From contig NZ_JARGDQ010000001.1 in NCBI RefSeq assembly GCF_029210385.1, positions 398,982 to 462,981 on the forward strand: a stretch of DNA of 64,000 bases, read 5' to 3'. Positions 39,646 to 48,860 of this stretch are shown here, in pieces (positions within the stretch are counted from its first letter, which is position 1; each line of letters opens with the position of its first letter). The DNA is from Desulfurivibrio dismutans (GTDB taxonomy: Bacteria > Desulfobacterota > Desulfobulbia > Desulfobulbales > Desulfurivibrionaceae). The notes beneath the pieces were generated by a model, which saw only the letters and a list, made by a program, of their open reading frames with translations, made no database searches and was not told the origin of the DNA. The translations under genes were made by a program, and so were the position numbers.

Positions 39646-41577
39646 ATGAGCACCGAAAAATTACCTGAAGAGCAGTGGGACATTGAGCGGGCCCGGGAGC
39701 TGTACGGGATTAACCGCTGGGGGCTGCGTTATTTTGATATTAATGACCAGGGGCGTGTCACCGTTGCCCCCGTGAAAGACGAGGGGATCAGCATCCCCAT
39801 CATCGAGGTGGCCCGGGAGGCGCGGGAGCAAGGGCTGCACTTCCCCATGCTGATCCGTTTTCACGATCTGCTGCGCAACCGGGTGGCCCGCATCAACCGG
39901 GCCTTTTCCGAGGCCATTGCCGAGGCCGAGTACCATAACCAATATCTGGGAGTCTATCCGATCAAGGTCAACCAGTTGCGGGAGGTGGTGGAAGAGATTC
40001 TGGATGCCGGGCGCGATTTTCACCATGGCCTGGAGGTGGGGTCCAAGCCGGAGTTGCACGCCGCTCTGGCCCTGCATGAAGATCCCGAGAGCCTGATTGT
40101 CTGTAACGGCTACAAGGACGAAGATTATGTTCGGGTGGCATTGATCGGCCGTAAGCTGGGCAAGAAGGTGATCCTGGTGGTGGAGAAGGTGGAGGAGATT
40201 CGCCAGATCATAGCCATGGTCAAGAAGATGAAGGTCGAGCCGCTGATCGGTTTACGGGTGCGGCTGATGAGCGGCGGCAAAGGCAAGTGGGAAAAAAGCG
40301 GCGGCGAGAACGCCAAGTTCGGTCTTTCCACCATGGATATCATGCGGGCCTCGCGACTGCTCCAGGAGGCCGGGCTGGCCCATTGCCTCAAGCTGGTGCA
40401 TTTTCATATCGGTTCCCAGGTGCCGGATATCCTGACCATCAAAAAGGCGGTGCGGGAAGGGGCGATGTTTTTCGCCAAGCTCAGCAAACTGGCCCACCCG
40501 GAACTGGAGTATCTCGATGTGGGCGGCGGCCTGGGGGTGGATTATGACGGCAGCCGCACCACTTTCCACTCTTCCATCAACTATTCGCTCAACGAGTACG
40601 CCCGGGACGTGATCTACAACATCATGGACGTCTGTGATGCCGAGGAGGTGGCCCATCCGGTGGTGATCAGCGAATCGGGTCGGGCTTTAGTGGCCCACCA
40701 TTCCCTGCTGGTGGTGGAAACCTTCGGCAATATCAAGAAAGCCCAGGTGGAAGAAGAGCCGGTGGCCCCCACCATCGAGCACAAACTCATCGACGACGCC
40801 TGGTACGCCTACCAGAATATCAGTGACAAGAACCCCCTGGAGGCCTACCACGACGCCCAGCAGTACAAGAGCGAGGCCCAGACCCGGTTTGAACTGGGGC
40901 TGCTGGACCTGGAGGTCAAGGCCGAGGTGGAACGGATTTTTTGGCTGGTGGGGGTGGAGGTGCTGAAATTTTTCCGCGGCGCCGAATATGTACCCGACGA
41001 GATCGTTGAGCTGGAAAGCAAGTACAGTGATCAGTATCTGTGTAACTTCAGCGTTTTTCAGTCCTTGTTGGACCACTGGGGCTTTGGCCAGCTTTTTCCC
41101 ATCATGCCTCTGCACCGACTTGATGAAGAGCCCCAGCGGCGCGGCACCCTGGCCGATATAACCTGTGACTCCGACGGGGTGGTGTCCAAGTTCATCAACC
41201 TCTACCAAGAGGGGGTGGACACTCTGCCGCTGCACGAGTTGAACGGCAAACCATATTATCTGGGGATTTTTCTTACCGGGGCCTATCAGGATATCATGGG
41301 GGATCTGCACAACCTTTTCGGTCGGGTCAACGAGGCCCATGTCTATCTCGATGAGGATGAGGAAAACGGTTACTACATTGAGGAGACCATTCCCGGCACC
41401 ACCATGGAGAAGGTGCTGGCCCTGGTGCAGTACAGTGAAGAGGACCTGGGGCGTAAACTGAAACGCCAGTTCGACCGGGCCATCCGGGAAGACCGCCTGC
41501 GCCCCAACGAGGCCATGCGGCTGCTTAACGAATACAACCGTGGCCTCAAAGGCTATACCTATTTGCGGCTGGAATAG
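39646..41577 (+). CDS. speA: Biosynthetic arginine decarboxylase
   Basis: The product has 643 residues, the usual size for SpeA. It converts arginine to agmatine for polyamine synthesis using PLP. The PLP lysine lies in 'YLGVYPIKVNQLREVV'. The glycine-rich phosphate loop 'YLDVGGGLGVDYDGS' and the C-terminal active-site Cys-Asp in 'ITCDSDGVV' are conserved. It is transcribed divergently from the helicase across a 221-base AT-rich gap with no unambiguous promoter hexamers. It is convergent with a small unknown gene, six bases apart. Confidence 0.97.
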   Translation: MSTEKLPEEQWDIERARELYGINRWGLRYFDINDQGRVTVAPVKDEGISIPIIEVAREAREQGLHFPMLIRFHDLLRNRVARINRAFSEAIAEAEYHNQYLGVYPIKVNQLREVVEEILDAGRDFHHGLEVGSKPELHAALALHEDPESLIVCNGYKDEDYVRVALIGRKLGKKVILVVEKVEEIRQIIAMVKKMKVEPLIGLRVRLMSGGKGKWEKSGGENAKFGLSTMDIMRASRLLQEAGLAHCLKLVHFHIGSQVPDILTIKKAVREGAMFFAKLSKLAHPELEYLDVGGGLGVDYDGSRTTFHSSINYSLNEYARDVIYNIMDVCDAEEVAHPVVISESGRALVAHHSLLVVETFGNIKKAQVEEEPVAPTIEHKLIDDAWYAYQNISDKNPLEAYHDAQQYKSEAQTRFELGLLDLEVKAEVERIFWLVGVEVLKFFRGAEYVPDEIVELESKYSDQYLCNFSVFQSLLDHWGFGQLFPIMPLHRLDEEPQRRGTLADITCDSDGVVSKFINLYQEGVDTLPLHELNGKPYYLGIFLTGAYQDIMGDLHNLFGRVNEAHVYLDEDEENGYYIEETIPGTTMEKVLALVQYSEEDLGRKLKRQFDRAIREDRLRPNEAMRLLNEYNRGLKGYTYLRLE

Positions 41578-41583
41578 TAGTGG

Positions 41584-42003
41584 TTAAGAGGGCGGACGTA
41601 AAGAGCCCAGTACCGAATCCACCGCCTGGTAAATCTCCAGGTCGTCACCGTAGACATCCTGGATCTTGTCGTGCTCCAGCAGGTCCTCGGCGGTGTACTG
41701 GGTTACGTAGAGGCTGATGAAATTGGGGTTGTTAACCAGCCCGCGCAGGGGGGCGGTTTTGTACTGGATATCGAACTCCTCCATATCCGGCAGCCGCTGA
41801 AAGAGATTGGTAAAAACCTCGCGGATGGCCTCGGCGGAGTTGGTCTCGATAATGTGTTTGTCCAGCAGGCGCTGAACCAGTTTGGTGGCCAGCTCCGGGG
41901 CATGGCGATAGAGATTCTGCAGCATCTGCTGCCGTTCCCGCTCCCGCTTACGATCGATGGCGCCGGCGGTTTTATCGTTGAAAGGTCTGGTCTGACTGCC
42001 CAT
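41584..42003 (-). CDS. Hypothetical protein
   Basis: A 139-residue soluble, charged, helical protein without recognised domain. The N-terminus is basic ('RKRERERQQ'). A segment 'LYRHAPELATKLVQRLLDKHIIE' and an acidic C-terminal half ('EHDKIQDVYGDDLEIYQAV') suggest a small adaptor, but no function can be named. AGGGA precedes the ATG at 42003. It is convergent with speA and divergent from the siroheme protein gene. Confidence 0.75.
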   Translation of the reverse strand: MGSQTRPFNDKTAGAIDRKRERERQQMLQNLYRHAPELATKLVQRLLDKHIIETNSAEAIREVFTNLFQRLPDMEEFDIQYKTAPLRGLVNNPNFISLYVTQYTAEDLLEHDKIQDVYGDDLEIYQAVDSVLGSLRPPS

Positions 42004-42168
42004 TGTTTTTCCCTGTTTGTGCTGGGTTCGTTTTGCCCGGTTCTCCCGCCCGGAGGTCGTGGTTACCCTTGATCCGTCAAGAGCTTGAGGAGAGCGGGCA
42101 TCGTTTACGCTACTCTTGAAATAGATACTGGAAAAGCGTTGAAAGAGAAAGCGAAAATAATGGTTTTC

Positions 42169-42198
42169 TTGATTTTTTCCCGGTGGGCGGCTTACAAT
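42169..42198 (+). promoter_or_regulatory. Strong candidate promoter and long leader of the siroheme protein gene
   Basis: The gap 42004-42370 has no gene. TTGATT (42169-42174) and TACAAT (42193-42198) lie 18 bases apart in a distinctly AT-rich stretch. The predicted transcript has about 165 untranslated bases. These include an imperfect hairpin with arms GTCGG...CCGAC at about 42300-42328, which could be regulatory. Confidence 0.55.
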
Positions 42199-42370
42199 AC
42201 AAGAATATAAAAAATAAATTATTCACTTTGATGGCCTTGCAAAAACCAGCTAAAAATGTTGGTCGGTAAAGCGAAAACGAGCAGTAACGAAACGTGCCCC
42301 GTCGGCGCCGCTGTTTGCGCCACCGACAACTTTTTGCCATGCCAATAATTTTCCACGGATGAGGTTGCCG

Positions 42371-42994
42371 ATGAACAGTGACGCCAGTAAACAGAACCGA
42401 CTAACCATTCTCCTGCCGGCCGGGCGCCTGCCCTTGCCGGTGATGGCCAAAGCATACGAACTGGCCGAGCGCTACGGGCTGGAGGTTTATCTGTCCACCC
42501 TGCAGAACCTGCGTTTGATGGGCCTGGATGAAGAGCAACTGGCCCAGGCCAGGGCCGAACTGGCGCCGCTGGGGGTGGACTTCAAGGGACCGGGTAAATT
42601 CCCCGTCCCCCGGGTATGCATCGGCAAGCGGGATTGTAGCGCCGGGGTGCAGGAGCCCGAGGAACTTTCCCGCCAGTTACTGGCTTATTTTCAGGATCGG
42701 GGGCCCTTTAAGCCTAAAATCAAGATCGCCATTTCCGGCTGCCCCTTCTGCTGTTCCGGGGTCAAGACCACCGACATCGGTATCATGGGCACCAAAAAAG
42801 GGTACGATATTTACGCTGGCGGTAAGGGCGGCCCCAACCCGGTGGTCGGCCGTCGCATCGTCCGCGAGGCCGATGCCGCCCAGGTGATCAGAACCGTCGA
42901 GACCCTGCTGTCCTATCACGACGTCAAGACCCCCAAAAAACAGCGGCTGGCCCGCCTGCTTGGCGAACCTGATTTTCCCTTCCCCGAGGTGTAG
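42371..42994 (+). CDS. Small siroheme/[4Fe-4S] sulfite-nitrite reductase-like protein (low-spin assimilatory type)
   Basis: The 207-residue product is a single ferredoxin-like half plus siroheme domain. Cluster/siroheme ligands are visible as C-x5-C ('CIGKRDCSAG') and C-x3-C ('SGCPFCCSG'). Length and motif order match the small low-spin sulfite reductase (P590, ASR) described from Desulfovibrio and related domains in NirA/DsrA proteins. ATG 42371 is preferred over ATG 42359 because GATGAGG lies before it. It stands alone with its own promoter; no partner subunit or ferredoxin gene adjoins it. Reduction of sulfite to sulfide in assimilation or detoxification is likely but not proven. Confidence 0.85.
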   Translation: MNSDASKQNRLTILLPAGRLPLPVMAKAYELAERYGLEVYLSTLQNLRLMGLDEEQLAQARAELAPLGVDFKGPGKFPVPRVCIGKRDCSAGVQEPEELSRQLLAYFQDRGPFKPKIKIAISGCPFCCSGVKTTDIGIMGTKKGYDIYAGGKGGPNPVVGRRIVREADAAQVIRTVETLLSYHDVKTPKKQRLARLLGEPDFPFPEV

Positions 42995-43179
42995 TTTTTT
43001 GTATCCCGTGGTGCCGCCAGAGGCGGTGAATCGTGAGAGTATGTTTTCGGTTGACCTGCGTGTTCCTCTTATAGTAAAAGCGGGCGAACTGTTAGTGTTT
43101 GGTTAAATTGCCGGTTGGCAACTCCGCTCAAAAAAATCCCGCCGTGGCCGCTGGCGGGCGCAGTTCCCCGCGAGGGTCC

Positions 43180-44907
43180 ATGTCGTATACATTCTTCGAT
43201 TTTCTCCAGTTGATCGGTTCCCTGGGGGTTTTCATCTTTGGGATGAAAGTCTTCAGTGACGGCCTGCAGAAGGTGGCTGGCAACCGGTTGCGGGCCATTC
43301 TCAAAGGCATGACCCGCAACCGCGTCATGGGGATTGCCACCGGTTTCGGCACCACTGCCATTACCCAGTCTTCCACCACCACCACGGTGATGGTGGTGGG
43401 TTTTGTCAATGCCGGGCTGATAACCTTCGTGGAATCAACTGGGGTGATCATGGGGGCCAATATCGGGACCACGGTTACCGCCTGGATGGTTTCGGTTTTT
43501 GGCTTCAAATTTCAGATCACTCCCATTGCCATCAGCATGATCGGGCTGTTCTTCCCCTTTCTGTTTGTTAAAAACGAAAAGCTGCGCAACATGGCCGAGG
43601 CGATGATCGGCTTCGGTATCCTGTTTATCGGGCTGGATTTCATCAAAGGGGCGGTGCCCGGTATCGATGAAAACCCGGAGATGTTTGCTTTTCTCCAGAG
43701 CTTCACCGATTTCGGTTTTGCCTCCACCCTGCTTTTTGTCGCGGTAGGCACCATTCTCACCCTGCTGACCCAGTCTTCTTCGGCCGCCACCGCCATCACC
43801 CTGGTCATGCTGGCCCAGGGATGGATATCCTTCCCCATCGCCGCCGCCATGATTCTGGGGGAAAATGTCGGCACCACCGTTACCGCCAACATCGCCGCCC
43901 TGGTGGGTAATGTGCAGGCTAAACGGGCGGCGCGGTTTCATTTCTTCTTCAACGTCATCGGGGTCTGCTGGATGCTGCTGGTGATGACCCCTTTCCTGCT
44001 GGGCATTGACTGGGTAATGCAGAACTTTTCCGCCCCGGGAATCTCGGTACTTACCGACGATCCGGCGGCCCGTACCAACGCCACCCTGGCGTTGGCGCTG
44101 TTTCACACCTCCTTCAACATTCTCAACGTGTTGCTGTTGTTTGGCCTGGTGCCCCTGCTGGTGCGGCTGGTGGTGTATATTCAGCCCGAGAAAGCCGGCG
44201 AGCGGGAAGGTTTTCAGTTGCGCTATATTCACACCGGGCTGATGTCTTCGGCGGAGCTCTCTTTGGAGCAGGCCCAGCGGGAAATTCAGCAATTTGCCGC
44301 CCTGATCATCAAGATGCATCTGTCTTTTACCGGTCTTTTGTTCAAGGACCGTGAGAAGCAAAAGGGGTTTCTGGAAAAGATTGAAAAACGGGAGCAAATC
44401 ACCGATCAACTGGAGTTGGAAATTGCCGAGTACCTGGTGCATATCCAGGAAAACGCTTCGCTTTCCCTGGCCTCAATTAACCAGATCAGGCACATGCAGA
44501 ACATGCTGCACGATCTGGAGCGGATGGGTGATATCTATTACGAGATGTCCAGAACCTATGAAAGGATCCTGGAAGACGGCCTGGATGTGCCCGAGGACGT
44601 GATGGATGAACTCCATGAAATGCTGCGGGCGGTGCATGAGGCCCTGGTTTTCATGACCCAGAACCTGCGGGATGTCACCGCCCGAGTGGATATGCAGAAG
44701 GCCGTCGAGTTGGAGCAGGGAATCAACAACCTGCGGGACTGCCTGCGTAACCGTCATTACGGCCGCCTTGAGCAGGGAGTCTATTCGCCCCGGATCGGAG
44801 TGATGTATCTTGATCTGCTGAATCGCCTGGAAAAAGTCGGCGATCATATTATCAACGTTAACGAGTCCCTGGCCGGTGGCAAGATGCAAACCGTCAGCAG
44901 CCTGTAA
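43180..44907 (+). CDS. Na+/phosphate cotransporter, NptA/PNaS family with PhoU-like tail
   Basis: The product has 575 residues from ATG 43180, with GCGAGGG upstream; the longer frame is not conserved. Membrane segments fill residues ~5-340 and contain the paired PNaS repeats with 'ITQSSTTTTVMVVGFVNAG' and 'LTQSSSAATAITLVMLAQGW', the QSS motifs expected to bind Na+ and phosphate. The C-terminal ~220 residues form a PhoU-like helical bundle ('RHMQNMLHDLERMGDIYYEM', 'NRLEKVGDHIINVNESL'). Its TAA stop is part of repeat A5. No clear Pho box was seen upstream. Confidence 0.93.
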   Translation: MSYTFFDFLQLIGSLGVFIFGMKVFSDGLQKVAGNRLRAILKGMTRNRVMGIATGFGTTAITQSSTTTTVMVVGFVNAGLITFVESTGVIMGANIGTTVTAWMVSVFGFKFQITPIAISMIGLFFPFLFVKNEKLRNMAEAMIGFGILFIGLDFIKGAVPGIDENPEMFAFLQSFTDFGFASTLLFVAVGTILTLLTQSSSAATAITLVMLAQGWISFPIAAAMILGENVGTTVTANIAALVGNVQAKRAARFHFFFNVIGVCWMLLVMTPFLLGIDWVMQNFSAPGISVLTDDPAARTNATLALALFHTSFNILNVLLLFGLVPLLVRLVVYIQPEKAGEREGFQLRYIHTGLMSSAELSLEQAQREIQQFAALIIKMHLSFTGLLFKDREKQKGFLEKIEKREQITDQLELEIAEYLVHIQENASLSLASINQIRHMQNMLHDLERMGDIYYEMSRTYERILEDGLDVPEDVMDELHEMLRAVHEALVFMTQNLRDVTARVDMQKAVELEQGINNLRDCLRNRHYGRLEQGVYSPRIGVMYLDLLNRLEKVGDHIINVNESLAGGKMQTVSSL

Positions 44908-45012
44908 ACGGCCGCGGGCACCGCACCTTGCGGCGATCAGTTCGGCTTGAGTACCTGATGTACGCTACGCCGACTTGGCTTACCGCAACCTGGGGCACTG
45001 CTGAACAGTTAC
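44904..45012. repeat. Family A repeat, copy A5 (contains the cotransporter stop codon)
   Basis: The left end GTAAACG includes the cotransporter TAA (44905-44907). The right end is GGCACTGCTGAACAGTTAC. The centre GTAC-ctgat-GTAC near 44951-44963 matches copy A1, as does the right half (ACCGCAACCTGGGGCACTG here against GCCGCAACCTGGGCACTG there). Confidence 0.8.
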
Positions 45013-45048
45013 GTGCCAGAATGAGCTGGATAGTTACGTTTTTTGTTT

Positions 45049-46014
45049 TTAAATTTTGGCGGAGAAAATTACGCGGTCGGGGGAAGGGTAGCCTTCGATG
45101 GTTTGTTGCGGATTTTCCGGGTCCAGGAAGTCGGCGTAGGATTCGAAGGTCATCCAGGCGGTGCGGCGCTGCTCCTCGGGGCTGGTGGGCACCTGGCTGA
45201 TCAGTTGCACCTCCTTGAAGCCGCTGCGGTTCAGCCAGTTGTGCAGGCAGGCGGCGGTGGGTACGAAGTACACGCCCGGGGCCTTGGCGTAGGTGTGCTC
45301 CGGGAACAGGGCCAGGCTTTCGCGGCCGGGAATCGCCTGGGACTCCACGATCAATGTGCCGCCAGGCCGCAGGGCTTCTTTCAGTTGGGCCAGCATGGTC
45401 AACGGTTCCCGCCGGTGATAGATGATGCCCATCAGGAAGATCACATCAAATGAGCCGGGATAAAACCCGATCTGCTCCACCCCCATGGCTTCGATCGAGA
45501 GCCGGTCGGCGGCTTGCCCTGCCAGGTGCTGCAGGCTTTTGCAACAGTAATAGTGCTGCAGCATGGGCTCAAAGCCGACCACGGCGGCGGGTTGGCGGGG
45601 CAGCATGCGGAACATGTAGTAACCGTTGTTGCAGCCGATATCCGCCACCACCTTGTTTTTCAACTCCGGCAGGCCCGGGGCGAGGCGGTCCCATTTGCGC
45701 CAACTCCGCCATTCGGCGTCGATTTCAAGACCGTACAAGGAAAATGGGCCTTTGCGCCAGGGCATGAAGGCCCGCATGGATTCATGCAGGGCCCTGGCTT
45801 GGTCACCGGTCAGCTCTCCGTGCCGGCCAATCAGTACGGTGTCGCCGGTGAAATCGCAGTACTCCGCCGCCGGCAGGGTACAGGTTCGCCGCCATGGCTC
45901 CTGAAAGCGCAAAAAACCTTTTTTGGGCCGGGCCAGCCGGGCCTCGTTTTCGGCTCGCCATTGCCGGACGGCGCTCTTGTTGGCCCCGGGCATCAATTCC
46001 AGATAATCTGCCAA
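45049..46014 (-). CDS. cmoB: tRNA uridine-34 carboxymethyltransferase CmoB
   Basis: The 321-residue product uses carboxy-S-adenosylmethionine to turn 5-hydroxyuridine into 5-oxyacetyluridine at the tRNA wobble position. Family segments are 'PWRKGPFSLYGLEIDAEWRSW', the SAM loop 'VADIGCNNGYYMFRML', 'GFEPMLQHYY', 'VIFLMGIIYHRREPL' and 'RTAWMTFESYADFLDP'. The start is TTG 46014 with AGAGG six bases upstream. It lies downstream of cmoA on the same strand; the gap contains a 9-base inverted repeat at 46074-46092. Confidence 0.95.
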   Translation of the reverse strand: MADYLELMPGANKSAVRQWRAENEARLARPKKGFLRFQEPWRRTCTLPAAEYCDFTGDTVLIGRHGELTGDQARALHESMRAFMPWRKGPFSLYGLEIDAEWRSWRKWDRLAPGLPELKNKVVADIGCNNGYYMFRMLPRQPAAVVGFEPMLQHYYCCKSLQHLAGQAADRLSIEAMGVEQIGFYPGSFDVIFLMGIIYHRREPLTMLAQLKEALRPGGTLIVESQAIPGRESLALFPEHTYAKAPGVYFVPTAACLHNWLNRSGFKEVQLISQVPTSPEEQRRTAWMTFESYADFLDPENPQQTIEGYPSPDRVIFSAKI

Positions 46015-46073
46015 ATCTTGCCTCTTTTTCCCGTAACAAAATAAAAACAGGTGGTTATTCAGTGGTTTAAGAC

Positions 46074-46092
46074 AACACCGCGCCGCGGTGTT
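46074..46092. repeat. Inverted repeat between cmoA and cmoB
   Basis: AACACCGCG-C-CGCGGTGTT is perfectly symmetrical. It has no T-tract, so attenuation is possible but rho-independent termination is not supported. Confidence 0.4.
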
Positions 46093-46095
46093 CAG

Positions 46096-46818
46096 TTACT
46101 TGACCGCCACCAGGGAAGCGAAATTAAACCACTGAAAAAAACTTTCCACCCGCTTGAAGCCGGCCTGTTCCAGCATTTGGCGGTTTTCCGCCAGAGAAAA
46201 GGGGATCAGCACGTTTTCCAGGGCTTCCCGCTTCTTGCTGATCTCGATTTCCGAGTAGCCCCTAGCCCGCTTGAATTCGAGATAAAAATCAATGAAATGA
46301 CGGTTCAGTTCAGGATCGTGGGAGATGATCTTTTCGCTCAGGATCAGGATGCCACTTGGGCGCAGGGCCCGGTACAGGGCGGCGGTAAAGGCCGGCCGCC
46401 GCAGGGGACGGATAAACTGCATGGTGTAGTTGAGGATGATCGCCCCGGCGTTTTGGCAGTTAAAGGTTTCGATGTCCGCCTCGATAAACTTGATGGCCCC
46501 GCCGGGGGCATAACCCGCCGCCTTGCGCCGGGCCTTGTCGAGCATTGCCGCCGAGTTGTCCACCCCGATCAGGCGCAAATCGGGGGTTTGCAGCCGGCGG
46601 GCCAGATGCAGCAAGGTGTTGCCGGTGGAGCAACCAAGGTCATACAGCCGGTCGCCGGGAGCCAGAAAGCGCTCCAGCAGTCGGACGCTCATTTCGATGA
46701 CCTGCTCGTAATTGGGGACCGAGCGGAGCAGCATGTCGTCGAAGACCTCGGCCACCTCGGCGGTGAACCGAAAATCGCTGGCGATCTTGCCGTGGTTGAA
46801 AAGTTGATCTTTACGCAT
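46096..46818 (-). CDS. cmoA: Carboxy-S-adenosylmethionine synthase CmoA
   Basis: The 240-residue product makes Cx-SAM from SAM and prephenate for CmoB. Signatures are 'TAEVAEVFDDMLLRSVPNYEQVI', the SAM loop 'RLYDLGCSTGNTLLHLAR' and 'GAIILNYTMQFIRP'. I place the start at 46818 because 'MRKDQLF' aligns with the known N-terminus of CmoA (M-S-H-R-D-x-L-F). A start at 46881 would add 21 non-conserved residues and overlap the upstream gene; neither has a good ribosome site. Confidence 0.94.
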   Translation of the reverse strand: MRKDQLFNHGKIASDFRFTAEVAEVFDDMLLRSVPNYEQVIEMSVRLLERFLAPGDRLYDLGCSTGNTLLHLARRLQTPDLRLIGVDNSAAMLDKARRKAAGYAPGGAIKFIEADIETFNCQNAGAIILNYTMQFIRPLRRPAFTAALYRALRPSGILILSEKIISHDPELNRHFIDFYLEFKRARGYSEIEISKKREALENVLIPFSLAENRQMLEQAGFKRVESFFQWFNFASLVAVK

Positions 46819-46837
46819 GGGGTGCCGGGAAAGTTGT

Positions 46838-47275
46838 TCAGCGGCGCTTAGCCAGGGAGCGGATTTTGCCGGTTTTTGCACCGGCGCCGGTCGCCGGTTT
46901 ACGGCCGCGCTGTCCGGCTCGGGGCCGGTTTCGGCAGGCGCCGGCTTTACCGGCGGCGCAGCGGGGTTTTTTCGGTTGGTGGTCGGCGGTCGGTGGCGGG
47001 CGGTACAGCAGGATGGTCCGACCGATGATCTGCACGATCCGGCTGTTGCTGCCGGCGGCCAGTTGTTGGGCGACGGTGGTTTTATCCTCCGGGCAACCCT
47101 CCTGTATTTTAACTTTTACCAGTTCATGGGCGGCAAGCACCGCCTCCAGGGCCGCAACCACTGCCGGCGCCGAACCTTCCCGGCCGACCATCACCTTGGG
47201 TTGGAGATGATGACCCTGGGCGCGCAGTTCGCGGGCCGCCGGGCCGCGCATGTAAAGCTTGTCGCTGTCTTGCAT
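46838..47275 (-). CDS. YhbY-like CRM-domain RNA-binding protein
   Basis: The product has 145 residues. The first ~95 residues form a CRM (YhbY) fold: 'LRAQGHHLQPKVMVGREG', 'AALEAVLAAHELVKVKIQEG', 'RIVQIIGRTILLYRP'. YhbY associates with pre-50S ribosomal subunits. The C-terminal 50 residues are a basic, disordered Lys/Arg/Gly tail not found in short YhbY proteins. AGGAG precedes the ATG. It is 20 bases upstream of cmoA and probably cotranscribed with it. Confidence 0.88.
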   Translation of the reverse strand: MQDSDKLYMRGPAARELRAQGHHLQPKVMVGREGSAPAVVAALEAVLAAHELVKVKIQEGCPEDKTTVAQQLAAGSNSRIVQIIGRTILLYRPPPTADHQPKKPRCAAGKAGACRNRPRAGQRGRKPATGAGAKTGKIRSLAKRR

Positions 47276-47380
47276 CTGATTTATCTCCTAGGGATAAGGG
47301 TGCAAAAAAATATCAATTGAAAAAGGGGAACCGTTCGTCAAGTTCGAGAACCTGTTGATTTAACAGGCCATATACGTTTA

Positions 47381-48580
47381 CTAAAAGACGTTGGAGATGA
47401 TCTCGTAGCCGCCGATCCAGGTTCCGATCATACTGCCGATGGCCGGCAGTATAAAGGCCAGAAAGATTCGCAGCAAGCGATTGCGCCACCAGCCGCCCAG
47501 GCTGTTCATGTCGTCCAATACACGTTCAAACTCCACCACCGTGGGGGGGCGGAAATTGGCCTGGAGAAAGGCGGTGACGTAACCGGCCCCGATCACCGGG
47601 GTCAGGCTGGTCACCGGGGCGGCGGCAAAGGCGCCGGCGATGGTCAGCGGATGGGCCAGGGCCAGGGCCGCCCCCAGGGCGGCGGGAATGCCGTTGGCCA
47701 GGATCCAGTAAAGCAGGTTCTGCCCAGCCACCGCCATGCCCTTGCTGATGGCGATATAGGCCAGGGCACCCAAAATGACCGCCGGTACGGCCCAGGCCAG
47801 CCCTTTCCAGGCTTTGGCGGCCGGCGGAATCTGGCTGATGGTCGCCATCTGGTGCCGCCGGTCCTGGCTCAGGGCTTTTTTCAGCCCGGCCACATGGCCG
47901 GCGCCCACCACCGCCACCAGTTTGTCGCCAGGGGTTTCCTTGATCTTTTCAGCCAGGAAGGTGTCGCGCTCATCGATGAGCACTTCCTTAAGTTCCGGCA
48001 GGTCCCGGCCCAACTGGGCCATCAGCTCGGAAAGCAGGTCGGTGTTGCGCAACTCCCGCAGGTCGGCCTCGCTGATTTCACTCCGGTCGAACATCCCGGC
48101 CAGCAGGGTGGCCAGCAGCATCATCTTGCGATACCAGGGGGTGGCGCGCCAGGCCCGGCGCATGGTAACCCGCACGTCCCGGTCACAGAGGGTCACCGGG
48201 ATATTCAGCTCTTCGGCCTGGCGGGCGGCGGTGATCAACTCGGTGCCGGGCTGCACCCCCAGTTTGTCGCCCAGCTTTTTCTGGTAGGAGGCCAGCAGGA
48301 GGTTGATCAGCAGGGTGGCCAGTTGGCGGCGCCGCATAATCTCCTTGAGGTCCAGCAGCTCCCATTTTTTTCGATGAGCCAGGGATTGGTAACGTTTTTC
48401 GTCCAACTCCAGGCAGACCGCATCGGGCCGTAACTCGGTGATTACCTGGCGCACCAGGTCGGCTGACTCCCGGGAAACATGGGCGGTGCCGATGAGGAAA
48501 ATTTGCCGGCCGGCCAGGGTGACCAGGTGCACGTCCTGGTGCTGGGGGCTGTCGGGGGGGTTGGTAGGGGGGTGTGGCAC
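47381..48580 (-). CDS. TraB/PrgY-family membrane protein
   Basis: The product has 399 residues. The N-terminal domain has the TraB signature 'IFLIGTAHVSRESADLVRQVI', 'CLELDEKRYQSL', 'DRDVRVTMRRAW' and 'LVAVVGAGHVAGLKK'. The C-terminal third has about four membrane helices ('GLAWAVPAVILGALAYIAIS', 'GIPAALGAALALAHP', 'IGAGYVTAFLQANF', 'LLRIFLAFILPAIGSMIGTWIGG'). Related proteins were linked to pheromone shutdown and resemble TIKI/GumN peptidases; the role here is unknown. GTG 48580 is chosen because AGCAGGA lies upstream and homology begins there. A 17-base hairpin CCTGTT-GATTT-AACAGG lies just past its stop (47351-47367). Confidence 0.88.
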   Translation of the reverse strand: MPHPPTNPPDSPQHQDVHLVTLAGRQIFLIGTAHVSRESADLVRQVITELRPDAVCLELDEKRYQSLAHRKKWELLDLKEIMRRRQLATLLINLLLASYQKKLGDKLGVQPGTELITAARQAEELNIPVTLCDRDVRVTMRRAWRATPWYRKMMLLATLLAGMFDRSEISEADLRELRNTDLLSELMAQLGRDLPELKEVLIDERDTFLAEKIKETPGDKLVAVVGAGHVAGLKKALSQDRRHQMATISQIPPAAKAWKGLAWAVPAVILGALAYIAISKGMAVAGQNLLYWILANGIPAALGAALALAHPLTIAGAFAAAPVTSLTPVIGAGYVTAFLQANFRPPTVVEFERVLDDMNSLGGWWRNRLLRIFLAFILPAIGSMIGTWIGGYEIISNVF

Positions 48581-48768
48581 GTGGTTTTCCTGCTTTGGGT
48601 AGAAGAAGTGGAGACATGTCCTTTTACCGAAAATCGGCCTTTTGAGCAATCTATTTTCGTCGGAGGAAAGCTTGGTCGGGTGCAATTGCCAGTCGGTGGC
48701 AACCAGGCCGTCGCCCGTCGCCTGTGGCGTGCCGCGATGTCGGACGGGGCGAGAAACCTGAAGGTTCC

Positions 48769-48797
48769 TTGTCAAGCAGGAGCTTTCCCGCTATGGT
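48769..48797 (+). promoter_or_regulatory. Candidate promoter of the histidine kinase/rsmI operon
   Basis: In the 280-base divergent gap, TTGTCA (48769-48774) and TATGGT (48792-48797) lie 17 bases apart, 63 bases before the kinase ATG. Confidence 0.5.
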
Positions 48798-48860
48798 TAA
48801 AGAGCTGTTGCCGGTGTTGTCGTCGCCCAGCCCCACATCTTTAAAAAGGAGACTCCGCCG

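Noticed and set aside
43051..43075. TTGACC / TATAGT as a promoter for the Na/Pi cotransporter
   Set aside because: The spacing is only 13 bases and no better -10 was found at the right distance.
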